Assembly: GCF_051535215.1 (NCBI RefSeq)
Contig: NZ_JBPPLY010000003.1
Coordinates: 326,208-390,207, forward strand
Origin: Nitrobacter sp051535215
Lineage (GTDB): Bacteria > Pseudomonadota > Alphaproteobacteria > Rhizobiales > Xanthobacteraceae
DNA length: 64,000 bases
Reading direction: 5' to 3'
Part shown: piece after piece, positions 8,145-17,027 of the stretch
Numbering within the stretch: position 1 is the stretch's first letter
Layout: each line of letters opens with the position of its first letter
Translations under genes and position numbers: made by a program
Notes under the pieces: generated by a model
Told to the model about the DNA's origin: nothing
Seen by the model: the letters and a program-made list of their open reading frames with translations, nothing else
The model's database searches: none

Positions 8145-9320
8145 CTACCGCCGTAACACCGCCAGCGCCACCTCAGCGGCACGTGAACTCGGCGATTGAT
8201 TATCTGTCGCCATGATTGCATCGAGCCTGGCAAAAGCCTCGATCTGACGACGCCGTAGCGGTGTGTCATCCAACACCTCACGCAGCCCCGCGGCAAGAGT
8301 AGCCGGCACGCAGTCCTTCTGAAGAAATTCGGGGATGACATTTTCACCGATCACGAGATTTGCAAGAATGACCGACGAGACGCGGATCACGCGCTGCGCG
8401 ATCCAGGCCTCCACCGTGCCCGCCTTGTAGGCTGCGATCATCGGGACGCCGGCAAGCGCCAGTTCCAGCGTGACCGTGCCGGATTTGGCGAGCGCGGCGC
8501 GAGCAATGCGGAACGCGGCGCGCTTGTCATCCTCGCCGACCACGACCCGAGGCTGAAGCGGCCAGTGCGCGGCGGCTTTTGTTATCTCATCAACGAGATG
8601 CGACATCGTCGGCAAAATCACATCGACGTAGGGAATGCTTTGCTGCAAAATTCGGAGAGTCTCCCCGAAGACGGACATGTGATGGCGGACTTCGCTGCGC
8701 CGGCTTCCGGGCAACACAAGAAGCACCGGAGGCGCCGCGTCGCGTCGCTCACGTTCCTGTACGTCCGGCCGCAGCAATGCGACCTGCTCGATCAGCGGAT
8801 GCCCGACATAGGTGCACGGCGGACCTCCGAGCCTGCGATATTCTTCAGGTTCAAACGGCAGCAGCGCCAGCACGTGATCGACATAACTGCGCATCGCCCG
8901 CGCCCGACCCGGCCGCCACGCCCACACCGAAGGCGAGACGTAGTCCACAATTGGCAAATCGGGGTTGCGCGCACGCACCCGACGCGCGACGCGATGGGTG
9001 AAGTCGGGACTGTCGATGATGACAAGCATGTCAGGCGCGGCTGCGATCACGGCATCGGCGGTTTCGCGAATGCGGCGCAGGATCATGGGAATCTGTTTGA
9101 CCACCGCGGCGAAACCCATGATCGAGAGTTCTTCGATCGGGAACAACGATACGAGGCCCTCGCGCGCCATCGACCGACCGCCGACGCCCTCGAACCGCAC
9201 GGCGCTATCGAGCCGCAGCCGCAAAGCTTTCATCAGGCTGGAGCCGAGACGATCGCCCGATTCTTCCGTCGCGATAAGAAATATCTTTCGGCAATTATTT
9301 GCGGCTGTCTGGTCAGGCAT
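8145..9320 (-). CDS. lpxB: Lipid-A-disaccharide synthase
   Basis: Glycosyltransferase (family GT19) that joins lipid X and UDP-2,3-diacylglucosamine into the lipid A disaccharide at the inner face of the inner membrane. Conserved blocks are 'IFLIATEESGDRLGSSLMKAL' near the N-terminus (split here only for naming), 'DSPDFTHRVARRVR', 'VDYVSPSVWAWRPGRA', 'LLPFEPEEYRRLG' with 'YVGHPLIEQ', and 'VLPGSRRSEVRHH'; 'LAKSGTVTLELALAGVPMI' is the nucleotide-sugar site. The start is taken at the ATG at 9320 (391 residues), not the longer frame from 9353, because it overlaps the lpxI stop codon as TAATG, which indicates translational coupling. It is the last gene of the lipid A block. Confidence 0.95.
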   Translation of the reverse strand: MPDQTAANNCRKIFLIATEESGDRLGSSLMKALRLRLDSAVRFEGVGGRSMAREGLVSLFPIEELSIMGFAAVVKQIPMILRRIRETADAVIAAAPDMLVIIDSPDFTHRVARRVRARNPDLPIVDYVSPSVWAWRPGRARAMRSYVDHVLALLPFEPEEYRRLGGPPCTYVGHPLIEQVALLRPDVQERERRDAAPPVLLVLPGSRRSEVRHHMSVFGETLRILQQSIPYVDVILPTMSHLVDEITKAAAHWPLQPRVVVGEDDKRAAFRIARAALAKSGTVTLELALAGVPMIAAYKAGTVEAWIAQRVIRVSSVILANLVIGENVIPEFLQKDCVPATLAAGLREVLDDTPLRRRQIEAFARLDAIMATDNQSPSSRAAEVALAVLRR

Positions 9321-10177
9321 TACGCGGGCAGCCCGACAACAAACACGCCGCACGCATCAGCCGCGCCGACCAGCGCCTGGGGTTCGGCTACGAGCGTATT
9401 GCCGGCGACGACGGCGACGCCCGCGAGTCCGGCGGCAGCCGCATTCTCGACGGTGCGCGGACCCAGCGTCGGCAGATCGTAGCGCAGATCCTGTCCTGCC
9501 TTCGGCATTTTCACCAGAACACCGCGCGCAGTTTTCGCACGGATGCGGCCCTCCGCGCGAAGCTGAGCAATGCGGGCCAGCAGCGCGTCCGTTCCCTCGA
9601 TGCCTTCGACGCCGACCACATGACCGTCGATCACCACGGCCGCCTGCCCGATATCAAAGGGACTCAACGCGCGCAGCACCTCCTGACCATTCGCTATGTC
9701 GGCCTGAGCCGATTGATCCGGCGTTTTTCCGGTCAGGCATCCCGCAGGCATCAGCAAATCCGGCGCAACGTCCTTGATGCCGACCATTCGAAAACCGTCG
9801 CGCTCGAGGATGCGACCGATTCCCGACAGCAAATGATCGTCGCCGCCGCGGAACGCCGCCAGAACATGGGCCAGCACCCGAACGGTGCCCCAGTCGAGAC
9901 GTATCTCGGAAAGAGCCGGGCGAACCAGCGTCCCGATGAAAACCAGATCGCGGCAGTTTTCCGCGCGCAGCAGACGTTCGGCGTTGCCGATCTGGCCGAC
10001 CGCGATCCAGTGATGCCGGAATCTCGAAACCTTCTCCGGATCGCAAATACCCTTCAGCGCGAAAAAAACCGGTTCGATGCCTCGCGTCACAAGCGAATCC
10101 GCGACCGCGAACGGCAGCACTCCGCCGCCGGCAATCAAGCCGACCGGCGAGGAGATGTCAGAAGCGCGATCAGTCAT
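9320..10177 (-). CDS. lpxI: UDP-2,3-diacylglucosamine pyrophosphatase LpxI (DUF1009)
   Basis: Hydrolyses UDP-2,3-diacylglucosamine to lipid X and UMP, the step done by LpxH in gammaproteobacteria; LpxI is the unrelated alphaproteobacterial enzyme. The N-terminal 'PVGLIAGGGVLPFAVADSL' and the C-terminal DUF1009 block ('GVLVKMPKAGQDLRYDLPT', 'VAVVAGNTLVAEPQAL') identify the family, including the conserved 'QDLRYDLPTLG' with acidic residues at the active site. The longer frame from 10345 has an unrelated basic leader, so the ATG at 10177 is used (285 residues, normal length). It lies between lpxA and lpxB, as expected for its role. Confidence 0.94.
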   Translation of the reverse strand: MTDRASDISSPVGLIAGGGVLPFAVADSLVTRGIEPVFFALKGICDPEKVSRFRHHWIAVGQIGNAERLLRAENCRDLVFIGTLVRPALSEIRLDWGTVRVLAHVLAAFRGGDDHLLSGIGRILERDGFRMVGIKDVAPDLLMPAGCLTGKTPDQSAQADIANGQEVLRALSPFDIGQAAVVIDGHVVGVEGIEGTDALLARIAQLRAEGRIRAKTARGVLVKMPKAGQDLRYDLPTLGPRTVENAAAAGLAGVAVVAGNTLVAEPQALVGAADACGVFVVGLPA

Positions 10178-10211
10178 GGCTCGATCAGTATGGCTCGCCC
10201 GACGGCTTCCG

Positions 10212-11018
10212 CTATGCGGACCTGGTTGCACCATCCTGCGGCAAGCATAGAGGACGATGCTTGTCCTCGCCAATAAAGGCCAGGATCTCCGCAATGGCGG
10301 GATCGTCCGACGCTCGGCACTGAACGCCCTTGAGACGGTCTGCAAACAGACCCGGTCCGTAGAACAGGTCCTGATAGAAGGATCTGACCCTGGCGAGACG
10401 CTCGCGGGTGAACTTGCGCCGTCTCATGCCGACGACGTTGAGACCTTCAAGGTGCCCATGCTGGCCGTTGACGAAGCCATACGGAATGACATCGCCACGA
10501 ATGCCGGTGAGGCCGCCGATCATGGCCTGCCTGCCGATCCGTGCGAACTGGTGCACCGCCGAGAGCCCGCCGATATAGACGAAATCTCCGATCCTGCAGT
10601 GCCCACCCAATGTTGCCGAATTGGCGAAGATCACGTCATCGCCGACCTGGCAATCATGGCCGACATGACTGTAACTCATGAAGAACCCGCGCGCGCCGAC
10701 GCGGGTCACGCCGACATCCTTGGGCGTGCCGACATTCATCGTTACACTTTCGCGGATCGTGCAGCCCTCGCCGATCTCAAGACGCGTCGGCTCGTTGCGA
10801 TAGCCGAGGTCCTGCGGCGGCCCGCCGAGCGCCGCGAACGGATAAATCGTACAGTTCGCTCCGATGGTCGTGTGCCCCGCTATGGATACATGCGAGATCA
10901 GGCGGCAATTCGAGCCGAGAACGACATGAGGACCGAGCGCGCAGAAAGGCCCGATTTCGGTCCCCTCCCCGATCACGGCGCCATCTTCAATTCGCGCGGT
11001 AGGATCGATCTTACCCAT
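10212..11018 (-). CDS. lpxA: UDP-N-acetylglucosamine acyltransferase
   Basis: First enzyme of lipid A synthesis, transferring a 3-hydroxyacyl chain from ACP to UDP-GlcNAc. The 268 residues are almost wholly left-handed beta-helix hexapeptide repeats ('IGEGTEIGPFCALGPHVVLG', 'IGANCTIYPFAALGG'), with the catalytic histidine in 'YSHVGHDCQVGDD' (His121) and the C-terminal helical cap ('RRRKFTRERLARVRSFY'). The start at 11018 is chosen because its ATG overlaps the fabZ TGA as TGATG; the longer frame from 11174 merely runs over fabZ. Order lpxD-fabZ-lpxA-lpxI-lpxB is the standard alphaproteobacterial arrangement. Confidence 0.97.
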   Translation of the reverse strand: MGKIDPTARIEDGAVIGEGTEIGPFCALGPHVVLGSNCRLISHVSIAGHTTIGANCTIYPFAALGGPPQDLGYRNEPTRLEIGEGCTIRESVTMNVGTPKDVGVTRVGARGFFMSYSHVGHDCQVGDDVIFANSATLGGHCRIGDFVYIGGLSAVHQFARIGRQAMIGGLTGIRGDVIPYGFVNGQHGHLEGLNVVGMRRRKFTRERLARVRSFYQDLFYGPGLFADRLKGVQCRASDDPAIAEILAFIGEDKHRPLCLPQDGATRSA

Positions 11019-11473
11019 CAGTCGGTCAGCATCGCGCCGACGTCGGCCTCGGCAACGGTGATGCCGTTCACTTTCGCGTCGCCGTGAAACCACCACATCG
11101 TTTTGCGCCGCCCGATACTGCGCATGTGATATTCGACGATATCGCCCGGCATGACGGGCTTGCGGAACTTGCACTTGTCGATGGTCAGGAAATAGACCGC
11201 GCGGGGTTTTTCGGTGCCCTCTACCGACATGATGCCGATGACACCAGCCGTCTGCGCCATCCCCTCGATCATCAGCACACCCGGATAGACCGGCCGTTCC
11301 GGGAAGTGCCCCTGGAACGCAGGCTCATTGATCGTAACGTTCTTCACGCCGATACCGCTGTAGTCAGCGCGAATGTTGATGACCCGGTCGATCAGCAGGA
11401 ATGGATAACGATGAGGGAGGGTTTTGAGGATGGTGGCAATGTCCACCTCCTCGAACTTGATCGGCGACTCCAT
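11018..11473 (-). CDS. fabZ: 3-hydroxyacyl-ACP dehydratase FabZ
   Basis: Dehydrates 3-hydroxyacyl-ACP in fatty acid elongation and competes with LpxA/LpxD for the same hydroxyacyl-ACP pool. Hot-dog fold of 151 residues. The active-site histidine is in 'PAFQGHFPERPVYPG' (His56) and the glutamate in 'VLMIEGMAQTAG' (Glu70); 'LPHRYPFLLIDRV' is the conserved N-terminal block. It starts 3 bases after the lpxD stop and its stop overlaps the lpxA start, so the three genes are tightly coupled. Confidence 0.97.
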   Translation of the reverse strand: MESPIKFEEVDIATILKTLPHRYPFLLIDRVINIRADYSGIGVKNVTINEPAFQGHFPERPVYPGVLMIEGMAQTAGVIGIMSVEGTEKPRAVYFLTIDKCKFRKPVMPGDIVEYHMRSIGRRKTMWWFHGDAKVNGITVAEADVGAMLTD

Positions 11474-11476
11474 TAC

Positions 11477-12562
11477 TCACGCACCTCGATCCTTCGGATC
11501 GGACGTGGCCGATCCAGCGTTCGGCGCACCATCGCGCACCAGACGTTCCACCGCAATGATTTCGCGGAACCACTGCTTGGTCGGTTTTGCGAAATAACCG
11601 CCCCAGCGGCCGTTCGGAGGAATATCGTCCTTGACCGCGCTCATGGCGGAGACCTGCGCGCCATCACCGATATGGAGATGGTTATTGATCCCGCACTTGG
11701 CGCCCAGCGCCACGTTGTCGCCGATCGTCAGGCTGCCCGCCAGGCCGATCTGGGCCGCCAGCAGGCAGCGCCGGCCGATCGTCACATTGTGGCCGATCTG
11801 GACCTGATTGTCGATTTTCGTCCCTTCCCCGATGACGGTATCGCGCAGGCTGCCCCGGTCAATGGTCGTGCCGGCGCCGATCTCGACGTCGTTCTGGATC
11901 AATACACGCCCGGTCTGCGGGACTTTGACGTGGCCTTCGGAGCTGAAGAAAATGAAACCGTAGCCGTCCTGCCCAATGTGACAGCCGGGATGAATGAGCA
12001 CATTGTTGCCGATGAGGGCGGCCTGGATCGTTGTACCGGCGCCCACGTTGCAATTCCGGCCGATCCGCACGCCGGGGCCGATCACCGCACCCGAACCAAT
12101 TACCGAACCGGTTCCGATTTCTGCTCCGGGGCCAATCACAGCCAACGGATCGACCACGATTGCGTCTTCAAGACGCGCCGACGGATGAATGACAGCGGAG
12201 GCAGAGATCGTCTCGTTGTCGAACCACGATTGCGGCCGAAGCACGTCAGCATGAAATTCGCGCGCGATCTTCACGAACGCCCGAAACGGAGCCGCTGAGC
12301 GCAGGACAGCCACGTGGGCCGGAACGCTGGCCTCGAATCGGGGATTGACCAGACAGGCGCCGGCCTTTGTTGCCGCCAGTTGCGCGGCATACTTGTGATT
12401 GTCGAAGAACGTGAGATGCGCCGGCCCGGCCTCATCAAGCGAAGCGAGGCCGGTAATCCGCTGGGCACCCCGGGAAGGGTCGACCAACTGCGCTCCCGTC
12501 AACGCCGCTATTTCGGCCAGCGTCGACAACGGCGGTGGCTTAAAGAATGCCGGTTGCGCCAT
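11477..12562 (-). CDS. lpxD: UDP-3-O-(3-hydroxyacyl)glucosamine N-acyltransferase
   Basis: Adds the second hydroxyacyl chain in lipid A synthesis. An N-terminal uridine-binding domain ('STLAEIAALTGAQ', 'LTFFDNHKYAAQLAATKAG') is followed by hexapeptide-repeat beta-helix ('VIGPGAEIGTGSVIGSGAVI') with the catalytic histidine block 'HPGCHIGQDGYGFIF' and a C-terminal helix ('PTKQWFREIIAVERLVRD'). The ATG at 12562 gives 361 residues and a family-like N-terminus 'MAQPAFFKPPPLSTLAEI'; a GTG at 12592 would add 10 residues and lie right behind bamA. Neither has a strong ribosome site, so the start is moderately certain. Confidence 0.95.
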   Translation of the reverse strand: MAQPAFFKPPPLSTLAEIAALTGAQLVDPSRGAQRITGLASLDEAGPAHLTFFDNHKYAAQLAATKAGACLVNPRFEASVPAHVAVLRSAAPFRAFVKIAREFHADVLRPQSWFDNETISASAVIHPSARLEDAIVVDPLAVIGPGAEIGTGSVIGSGAVIGPGVRIGRNCNVGAGTTIQAALIGNNVLIHPGCHIGQDGYGFIFFSSEGHVKVPQTGRVLIQNDVEIGAGTTIDRGSLRDTVIGEGTKIDNQVQIGHNVTIGRRCLLAAQIGLAGSLTIGDNVALGAKCGINNHLHIGDGAQVSAMSAVKDDIPPNGRWGGYFAKPTKQWFREIIAVERLVRDGAPNAGSATSDPKDRGA

Positions 12563-12594
12563 TCCATCCGTTGCGGTGCGTGTCGTGATCACGC

Positions 12595-15132
12595 TCAGAA
12601 CGTCGTGCCGCCGCCAAATCTGAACTCCTGCACCCGGTCGTACTTGCCCTTAGTGATCGGCACGGCGTAATCGAAGCGAAGCGGGCCGAACGGAGATTGC
12701 CAGATCAGGCCGACACCCGCCGAGGTCCGGATCACGTTGGTGTCGTCGTATTGCAGACCGGCGCAGGTGCCGGGGTTGCCGCTCGACGTGCTCGGGATAC
12801 AGCCCGGCGTATTGAATTCATTGGTCAGCGCGTAAGAGGTCGGCCCCTTGTAATCCCAGAGCGAGCCAGCATCCGCATAAACCGCGCCCTTCAACCCGAC
12901 TTCCTTGGGAAGGAACCAGAACGGCATCTGTAGTTCAACCGAGGCTCCCCAGTACTTGGTGCCGCCCAAGGCATCCATCGTGCTCAGATAATTGATGTCG
13001 CGCGGACCGATGCCGTTCGGCGCGAAGCCGCGGACCAGATTGGGACCCATCTGGAAATTATCCAGCATGCGAATTCCGTTCTGTCCGGCGTAGGAGCCGA
13101 GATTGTTCAGAATACCGCCCTGCAGATGCACCAGACCAACAATGTCGGAAACCAGCGGCTGATAGTATTTCGCGTCGATTGCAGTTTTCAGGTATTTGAC
13201 GTCGCCGCCGACGCCGGCGAAGTCCTGCCGGAAATCGATCAGCAGACCCTCGGTCGGGTTCTTGTTGTTGTCGAGGGTGTTATAGGTCAGCGTGTAGCCG
13301 AGCATCGAGGTCAGAGTGCGACCGCGCTCCAACTCCTGGCGAATAGGCAGAGAAGCTTCGCCATCGGAGTAGCAACCCAAGCTTGAGGTGTTCGACGGGC
13401 TGGCGGGGTTTCCGGCAGCGATAAAGGCCGGCGACGGGTTGTAGTTCGGATCGCCGATATTGTTATTACAATTCCGCAGGACATCCGGCAGCCCGATTTC
13501 CTGCTGGAAGATCGAGTAGCGCAATTGCAGCGTCAGATCCTCGCGGAGGCCGAATCCCAACCGCGGGCTGAATCCAAGCGTCTTGACGTTATAAGAAATG
13601 TACTGGTTGGCGAGTTGCTCGCGCTGATAGAGGTCGAGCCCGAGCGCGACACGATAGTCCAGCAGATACGGCTCGACGAACGACAGCGAGTATCCCCGCG
13701 CGTACTGGCCATACTGGACCGAGGCCTTCGCGAACAGGCCGCGGCCGAGCAGATTGCGTTCGGAGACGCTGACTTCCGCTAGCGCGCCCTGCGTCGTCGA
13801 ATAGCCACCCGAAACCGAGAAATCACCGGTCGACTTGTCTTCGACGTCGACATCCAGGATCACGCGATCGCTGGAGGATCCAGGCTCGGTCGTGATCTTG
13901 ACCGACTTGAAGAAATCGAGGTTCTTCAGGCGGCGCTCGGCACGATCCACCAGCGATCGATTGTAGGCGTCACCTTCCGAGATATCGAATTCACGACGGA
14001 TCACATAGTCCCGCGTCCGCGTATTGCCCCGGATGTTGATCCGCTCGATGTAGGTTCTCGGACCTTCGTCGATCGCGAATACGATCGAGACGGTATGAGC
14101 ATCGAAGTTGCGATCGCCTCGCGGGCGCACCACGGCAAAGGCGTATCCGCGCCGCGACGCCTCGACCTGCATCTCCTCGACGGATTTTTCGAGCGCCTCA
14201 GCGTTATAGAGCGCACCGACGTTGACGCGCGAAAAGCTGCGCAGCGAGTTTCCATCGAGCGTTGGGATCGACGACTCAAACGTCACCGATCCGACGCGGT
14301 ACTGCTGGCCTTCGTCGATCTTGAAGGTGACGAGAAAGCCGTGGCGATCAGGGTCGTATTCGGTCAGGGCGGCAACGATCTGAACGTCGGCAAAGCCGTG
14401 CTTCAGATAATAGCGGCGCAGCAGGTCGCGGTCCGCCTCGACGCGGTCGGGATCATAAACGTCGCCTCCGCCGAGAAAGCTCAGGAAATTCGACTCATGC
14501 GTCTTGATCACGTCCTTCAGCCGATAGGACGAAAAAGCATGATTGCCGATGAATTCGATCGACTTGATGCCGGTCTTGCCGCCCTCGTTGATCGCGAAGA
14601 TCAGATCGACACGGTTGTTCGGCTGCTCGACGATCTCGGGAGTGACGCGCACATCGTAGCGGCCGGAATGGCGGTAGATTTCAACGATTCGCTGAACGTC
14701 GGACTGGACCATCGGCCGGGAAAACGTGCCGCGCGGCTTGGACTGGATTTCCGCCGTCAGTTGATCGTCCTTGACCTTCTTGTTGCCCTCGAACGCGACC
14801 CGGTTGATGACCGGATTTTCCACGACCGAGACCACCAGCCTGCCCCCGACCCGGTTGATCCTGACATCCTGGAACAGACCGGTTTCGATCAGCGCCTTCA
14901 ACCCGTCATCGATGCTCGCCTGGTCAAGACGCCCGCTGGCATCCGGCTTGAAATACGAACGGATCGTCTCCAGTTCGACCCGACGGTTTCCCTCGACCGA
15001 AATCGACGAAAGGGTCTGGGCCGCAGCGGGCGACGACACGAGCGGGACAGCCACGACAGCGGCAACCGGCACGGTCGCGACTACCAGGGCGGCGAGCAGT
15101 GTCCCCCGTAACACTCGCATTCCAACATTCAT
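12595..15132 (-). CDS. bamA: Outer membrane protein assembly factor BamA
   Basis: Central Omp85 protein of the BAM complex, which inserts beta-barrel proteins into the outer membrane. A signal peptide (residues 1-38, ending 'SSPAAA') is followed by POTRA repeats ('ISVEGNRRVELETIRSYF', 'VAFEGNKKVKDDQLTAEI', 'RINIRGNTRTRDYVIRREF') and the 16-stranded barrel, ending 'KYDRVQEFRFGGGTTF' with a C-terminal Phe as in outer-membrane porins. 'VRGFAPNGIGPRDI' is the conserved VRGF/Y loop motif. The ATG at 15132 has AAGGGCG about 9 bases upstream, so 845 residues are annotated instead of the longer frame from 15279. It lies between rseP and lpxD, joining barrel assembly with LPS supply. Confidence 0.96.
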   Translation of the reverse strand: MNVGMRVLRGTLLAALVVATVPVAAVVAVPLVSSPAAAQTLSSISVEGNRRVELETIRSYFKPDASGRLDQASIDDGLKALIETGLFQDVRINRVGGRLVVSVVENPVINRVAFEGNKKVKDDQLTAEIQSKPRGTFSRPMVQSDVQRIVEIYRHSGRYDVRVTPEIVEQPNNRVDLIFAINEGGKTGIKSIEFIGNHAFSSYRLKDVIKTHESNFLSFLGGGDVYDPDRVEADRDLLRRYYLKHGFADVQIVAALTEYDPDRHGFLVTFKIDEGQQYRVGSVTFESSIPTLDGNSLRSFSRVNVGALYNAEALEKSVEEMQVEASRRGYAFAVVRPRGDRNFDAHTVSIVFAIDEGPRTYIERINIRGNTRTRDYVIRREFDISEGDAYNRSLVDRAERRLKNLDFFKSVKITTEPGSSSDRVILDVDVEDKSTGDFSVSGGYSTTQGALAEVSVSERNLLGRGLFAKASVQYGQYARGYSLSFVEPYLLDYRVALGLDLYQREQLANQYISYNVKTLGFSPRLGFGLREDLTLQLRYSIFQQEIGLPDVLRNCNNNIGDPNYNPSPAFIAAGNPASPSNTSSLGCYSDGEASLPIRQELERGRTLTSMLGYTLTYNTLDNNKNPTEGLLIDFRQDFAGVGGDVKYLKTAIDAKYYQPLVSDIVGLVHLQGGILNNLGSYAGQNGIRMLDNFQMGPNLVRGFAPNGIGPRDINYLSTMDALGGTKYWGASVELQMPFWFLPKEVGLKGAVYADAGSLWDYKGPTSYALTNEFNTPGCIPSTSSGNPGTCAGLQYDDTNVIRTSAGVGLIWQSPFGPLRFDYAVPITKGKYDRVQEFRFGGGTTF

Positions 15133-15417
15133 GCGCAATGCGCCCTTATCAATTCTGATGCCGACCCGTTCCCCGCGGGTGCGGCAGATTCCCATTCGCG
15201 CTGCTTGTAGCCAATTTTTCGGTAGCGGCAAACGGCCTTTCGCAGTGCAATTCCAATTTAACTCCAAGACGTTGCCCAATAGTCACGCCCGGATTGCGAT
15301 GATTGTGGATCGAATCGATACAAAATCACGAACGTGATCGATTCTCATATTTGAGAAGCGGGACGCGAAACGGAAACCGCTACGACTTTTCCCCTTCCCT
15401 CGCTCCAGGCGTGCGAC

Positions 15418-16569
15418 TCACGAGCCGGCCAGATGCAGTATGTCATTGTAGGTCGCAAAGACCATCAACATCAGCACCAGGCCGAGACCGATTCGGAAGC
15501 CCATTTCCTGGGCGCGCTCGGATATCGGGCGGCCCCGGGCTGCTTCCACCGCATAGAACAAAAGATGCCCACCATCCAGCAAGGGAACCGGAAACAGATT
15601 CAGTAATCCGATGGACACGGAAAGAATGGCGGCAAGATGGATCAGCGGGCCAAGGCCGATCGTGGCGACCTGTCCGGATATCTGCGCGATGCGAAGCGGG
15701 CCGCCGACCTGATCGGCAGCCTCGCGTCCGGTGAAAATCCCGCCGATATAGGCCAGCGTGCGGTCGACCACGAACCAGGTCTCCTTCACGCCGAGCCATA
15801 GCGCCGCCGCCGGGTTGACCCTTTCGGTGGTGACGTCGCCGGGCGCGGTCGCGCGCGAAATCCCGAGCACGCCGATCCGTTGTTCGTTCCCGAACCGGTC
15901 CTTGATTTCCTTCAGTTCCGGAGTTCCCCGCAGATCGATGACCGCATCACCGCGCTTCACGGTGAATGTCAGCGTCTCGCCGGCGCTGGTTCCGACGATT
16001 CGCTGCATATCCGAAAAGCTGTCGATCCTGCTGCCGTTGATCGCGGTCACGATGTCGCCGAGTTTGAAACCGGCGGCTTCAGCTGCGCTCCCGGCCAGCA
16101 CTCCGTCGACGCGCGCCGTCGTGCTGGGCTTGCCCAAAAACGTGAACAGGCCGGCGAAAATGAAGATCGCGAGGATGAAGTTGGCGATAGGGCCAGCAGC
16201 CACGATCGCGGCACGCCGGCCGACATTCTTGTGGTGGAAGCTGCCGGCGCGCTCCTCCGCGGTCATGGACGCGAGAGCCGCGCTGGACGGTGTGCTTGCT
16301 TCGGACTCATCGCCCAAAAACTTGACATAGCCGCCGAGCGGGATGGCCGAGACCTTCCAACGCGTCCCGTGCCTGTCGTTGAAGCCCGCCAGTTCGGGGC
16401 CAAAGCCTATAGAGAACGCGAGGACTTTCACGCCGGCCCAGCGCGCAACTAGAAAATGGCCCAGTTCGTGAAAAAAAACGACGATCGTGAGAACAAACAG
16501 GAATGGAACGATGTAGCCTATGACACCCGAACTTAATGTGTTGAAACTATTAAGAAAAAATTCGGCCAT
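15418..16569 (-). CDS. rseP: RIP metalloprotease RseP (site-2 protease)
   Basis: Inner-membrane zinc protease that cleaves anti-sigma factors and remnant signal peptides within the membrane. The zinc motif 'HELGH' is at residues 34-38 in the first helix, the third ligand is in 'FPVPLLDGGHLLFYAVE' near the C-terminus, and a single PDZ domain ('GVLAGSAAEAAGFKLGDIV') lies between. 'GIGFGPEL'-like 'SIGFGPELAGF' and 'IPLGGYVKFLGDE' are standard. The 383 residues match alphaproteobacterial enzymes, which carry one PDZ domain where E. coli has two. It sits between dxr (458 bases upstream) and bamA (285 bases downstream). Confidence 0.96.
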   Translation of the reverse strand: MAEFFLNSFNTLSSGVIGYIVPFLFVLTIVVFFHELGHFLVARWAGVKVLAFSIGFGPELAGFNDRHGTRWKVSAIPLGGYVKFLGDESEASTPSSAALASMTAEERAGSFHHKNVGRRAAIVAAGPIANFILAIFIFAGLFTFLGKPSTTARVDGVLAGSAAEAAGFKLGDIVTAINGSRIDSFSDMQRIVGTSAGETLTFTVKRGDAVIDLRGTPELKEIKDRFGNEQRIGVLGISRATAPGDVTTERVNPAAALWLGVKETWFVVDRTLAYIGGIFTGREAADQVGGPLRIAQISGQVATIGLGPLIHLAAILSVSIGLLNLFPVPLLDGGHLLFYAVEAARGRPISERAQEMGFRIGLGLVLMLMVFATYNDILHLAGS

Positions 16570-17027
16570 TCCATTTCCCTCGTCCAGCGCCGGGAGGCCC
16601 TGGTCCCGAACGCCCTTAGAAGCTTTCAGCTTCTGGGTGAATCAAAAGCGAACCTCTATGGTTTCGATTGACGCGCTTTCGCCACGCGCACCGTTGTCTC
16701 ATACCCGTATGTCTCATACCACGTATTCGGGTCTGACCTGAGACGCCCTCGCCGTTTGATTTCTAGCATCCGCGTCCGGTTTTAGCGAGCATTCCCGCGA
16801 ATGTTAGACTCGAAGGATCACTAGCAAATATAAGTTACCAGTGAAGTTTTGAATTTGACATTTGCGTGTAACCCGCAATCGAGCGGAAGACGCGACATCC
16901 ATCCATTGCACTGGAATATTTCCGTTTCTGACCATTCAGAAGCGGGACCCTATGATCTTGATTTGACTCGTTTTTTAAGAAGCGTGACGGAGGCGAAAAA
17001 CCACCGCAAACTTTCCCTCGTCCCGCT
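16570..17027. other. 458-base gap between dxr and rseP; candidate control region
   Basis: No convincing gene. It holds a perfect 7-base inverted repeat AGAAGCT/AGCTTCT with a 3-base loop (16618-16634), about 50 bases before rseP, and a direct repeat TGTCTCATAC at 16695-16704 and 16710-16719 (15 bases apart), which could be an operator. Either could belong to an rseP-bamA promoter, since the gap is the largest break in the cluster. An 89-codon minus frame at 16835-17104 runs over the dxr end and has no family resemblance. Confidence 0.35.
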
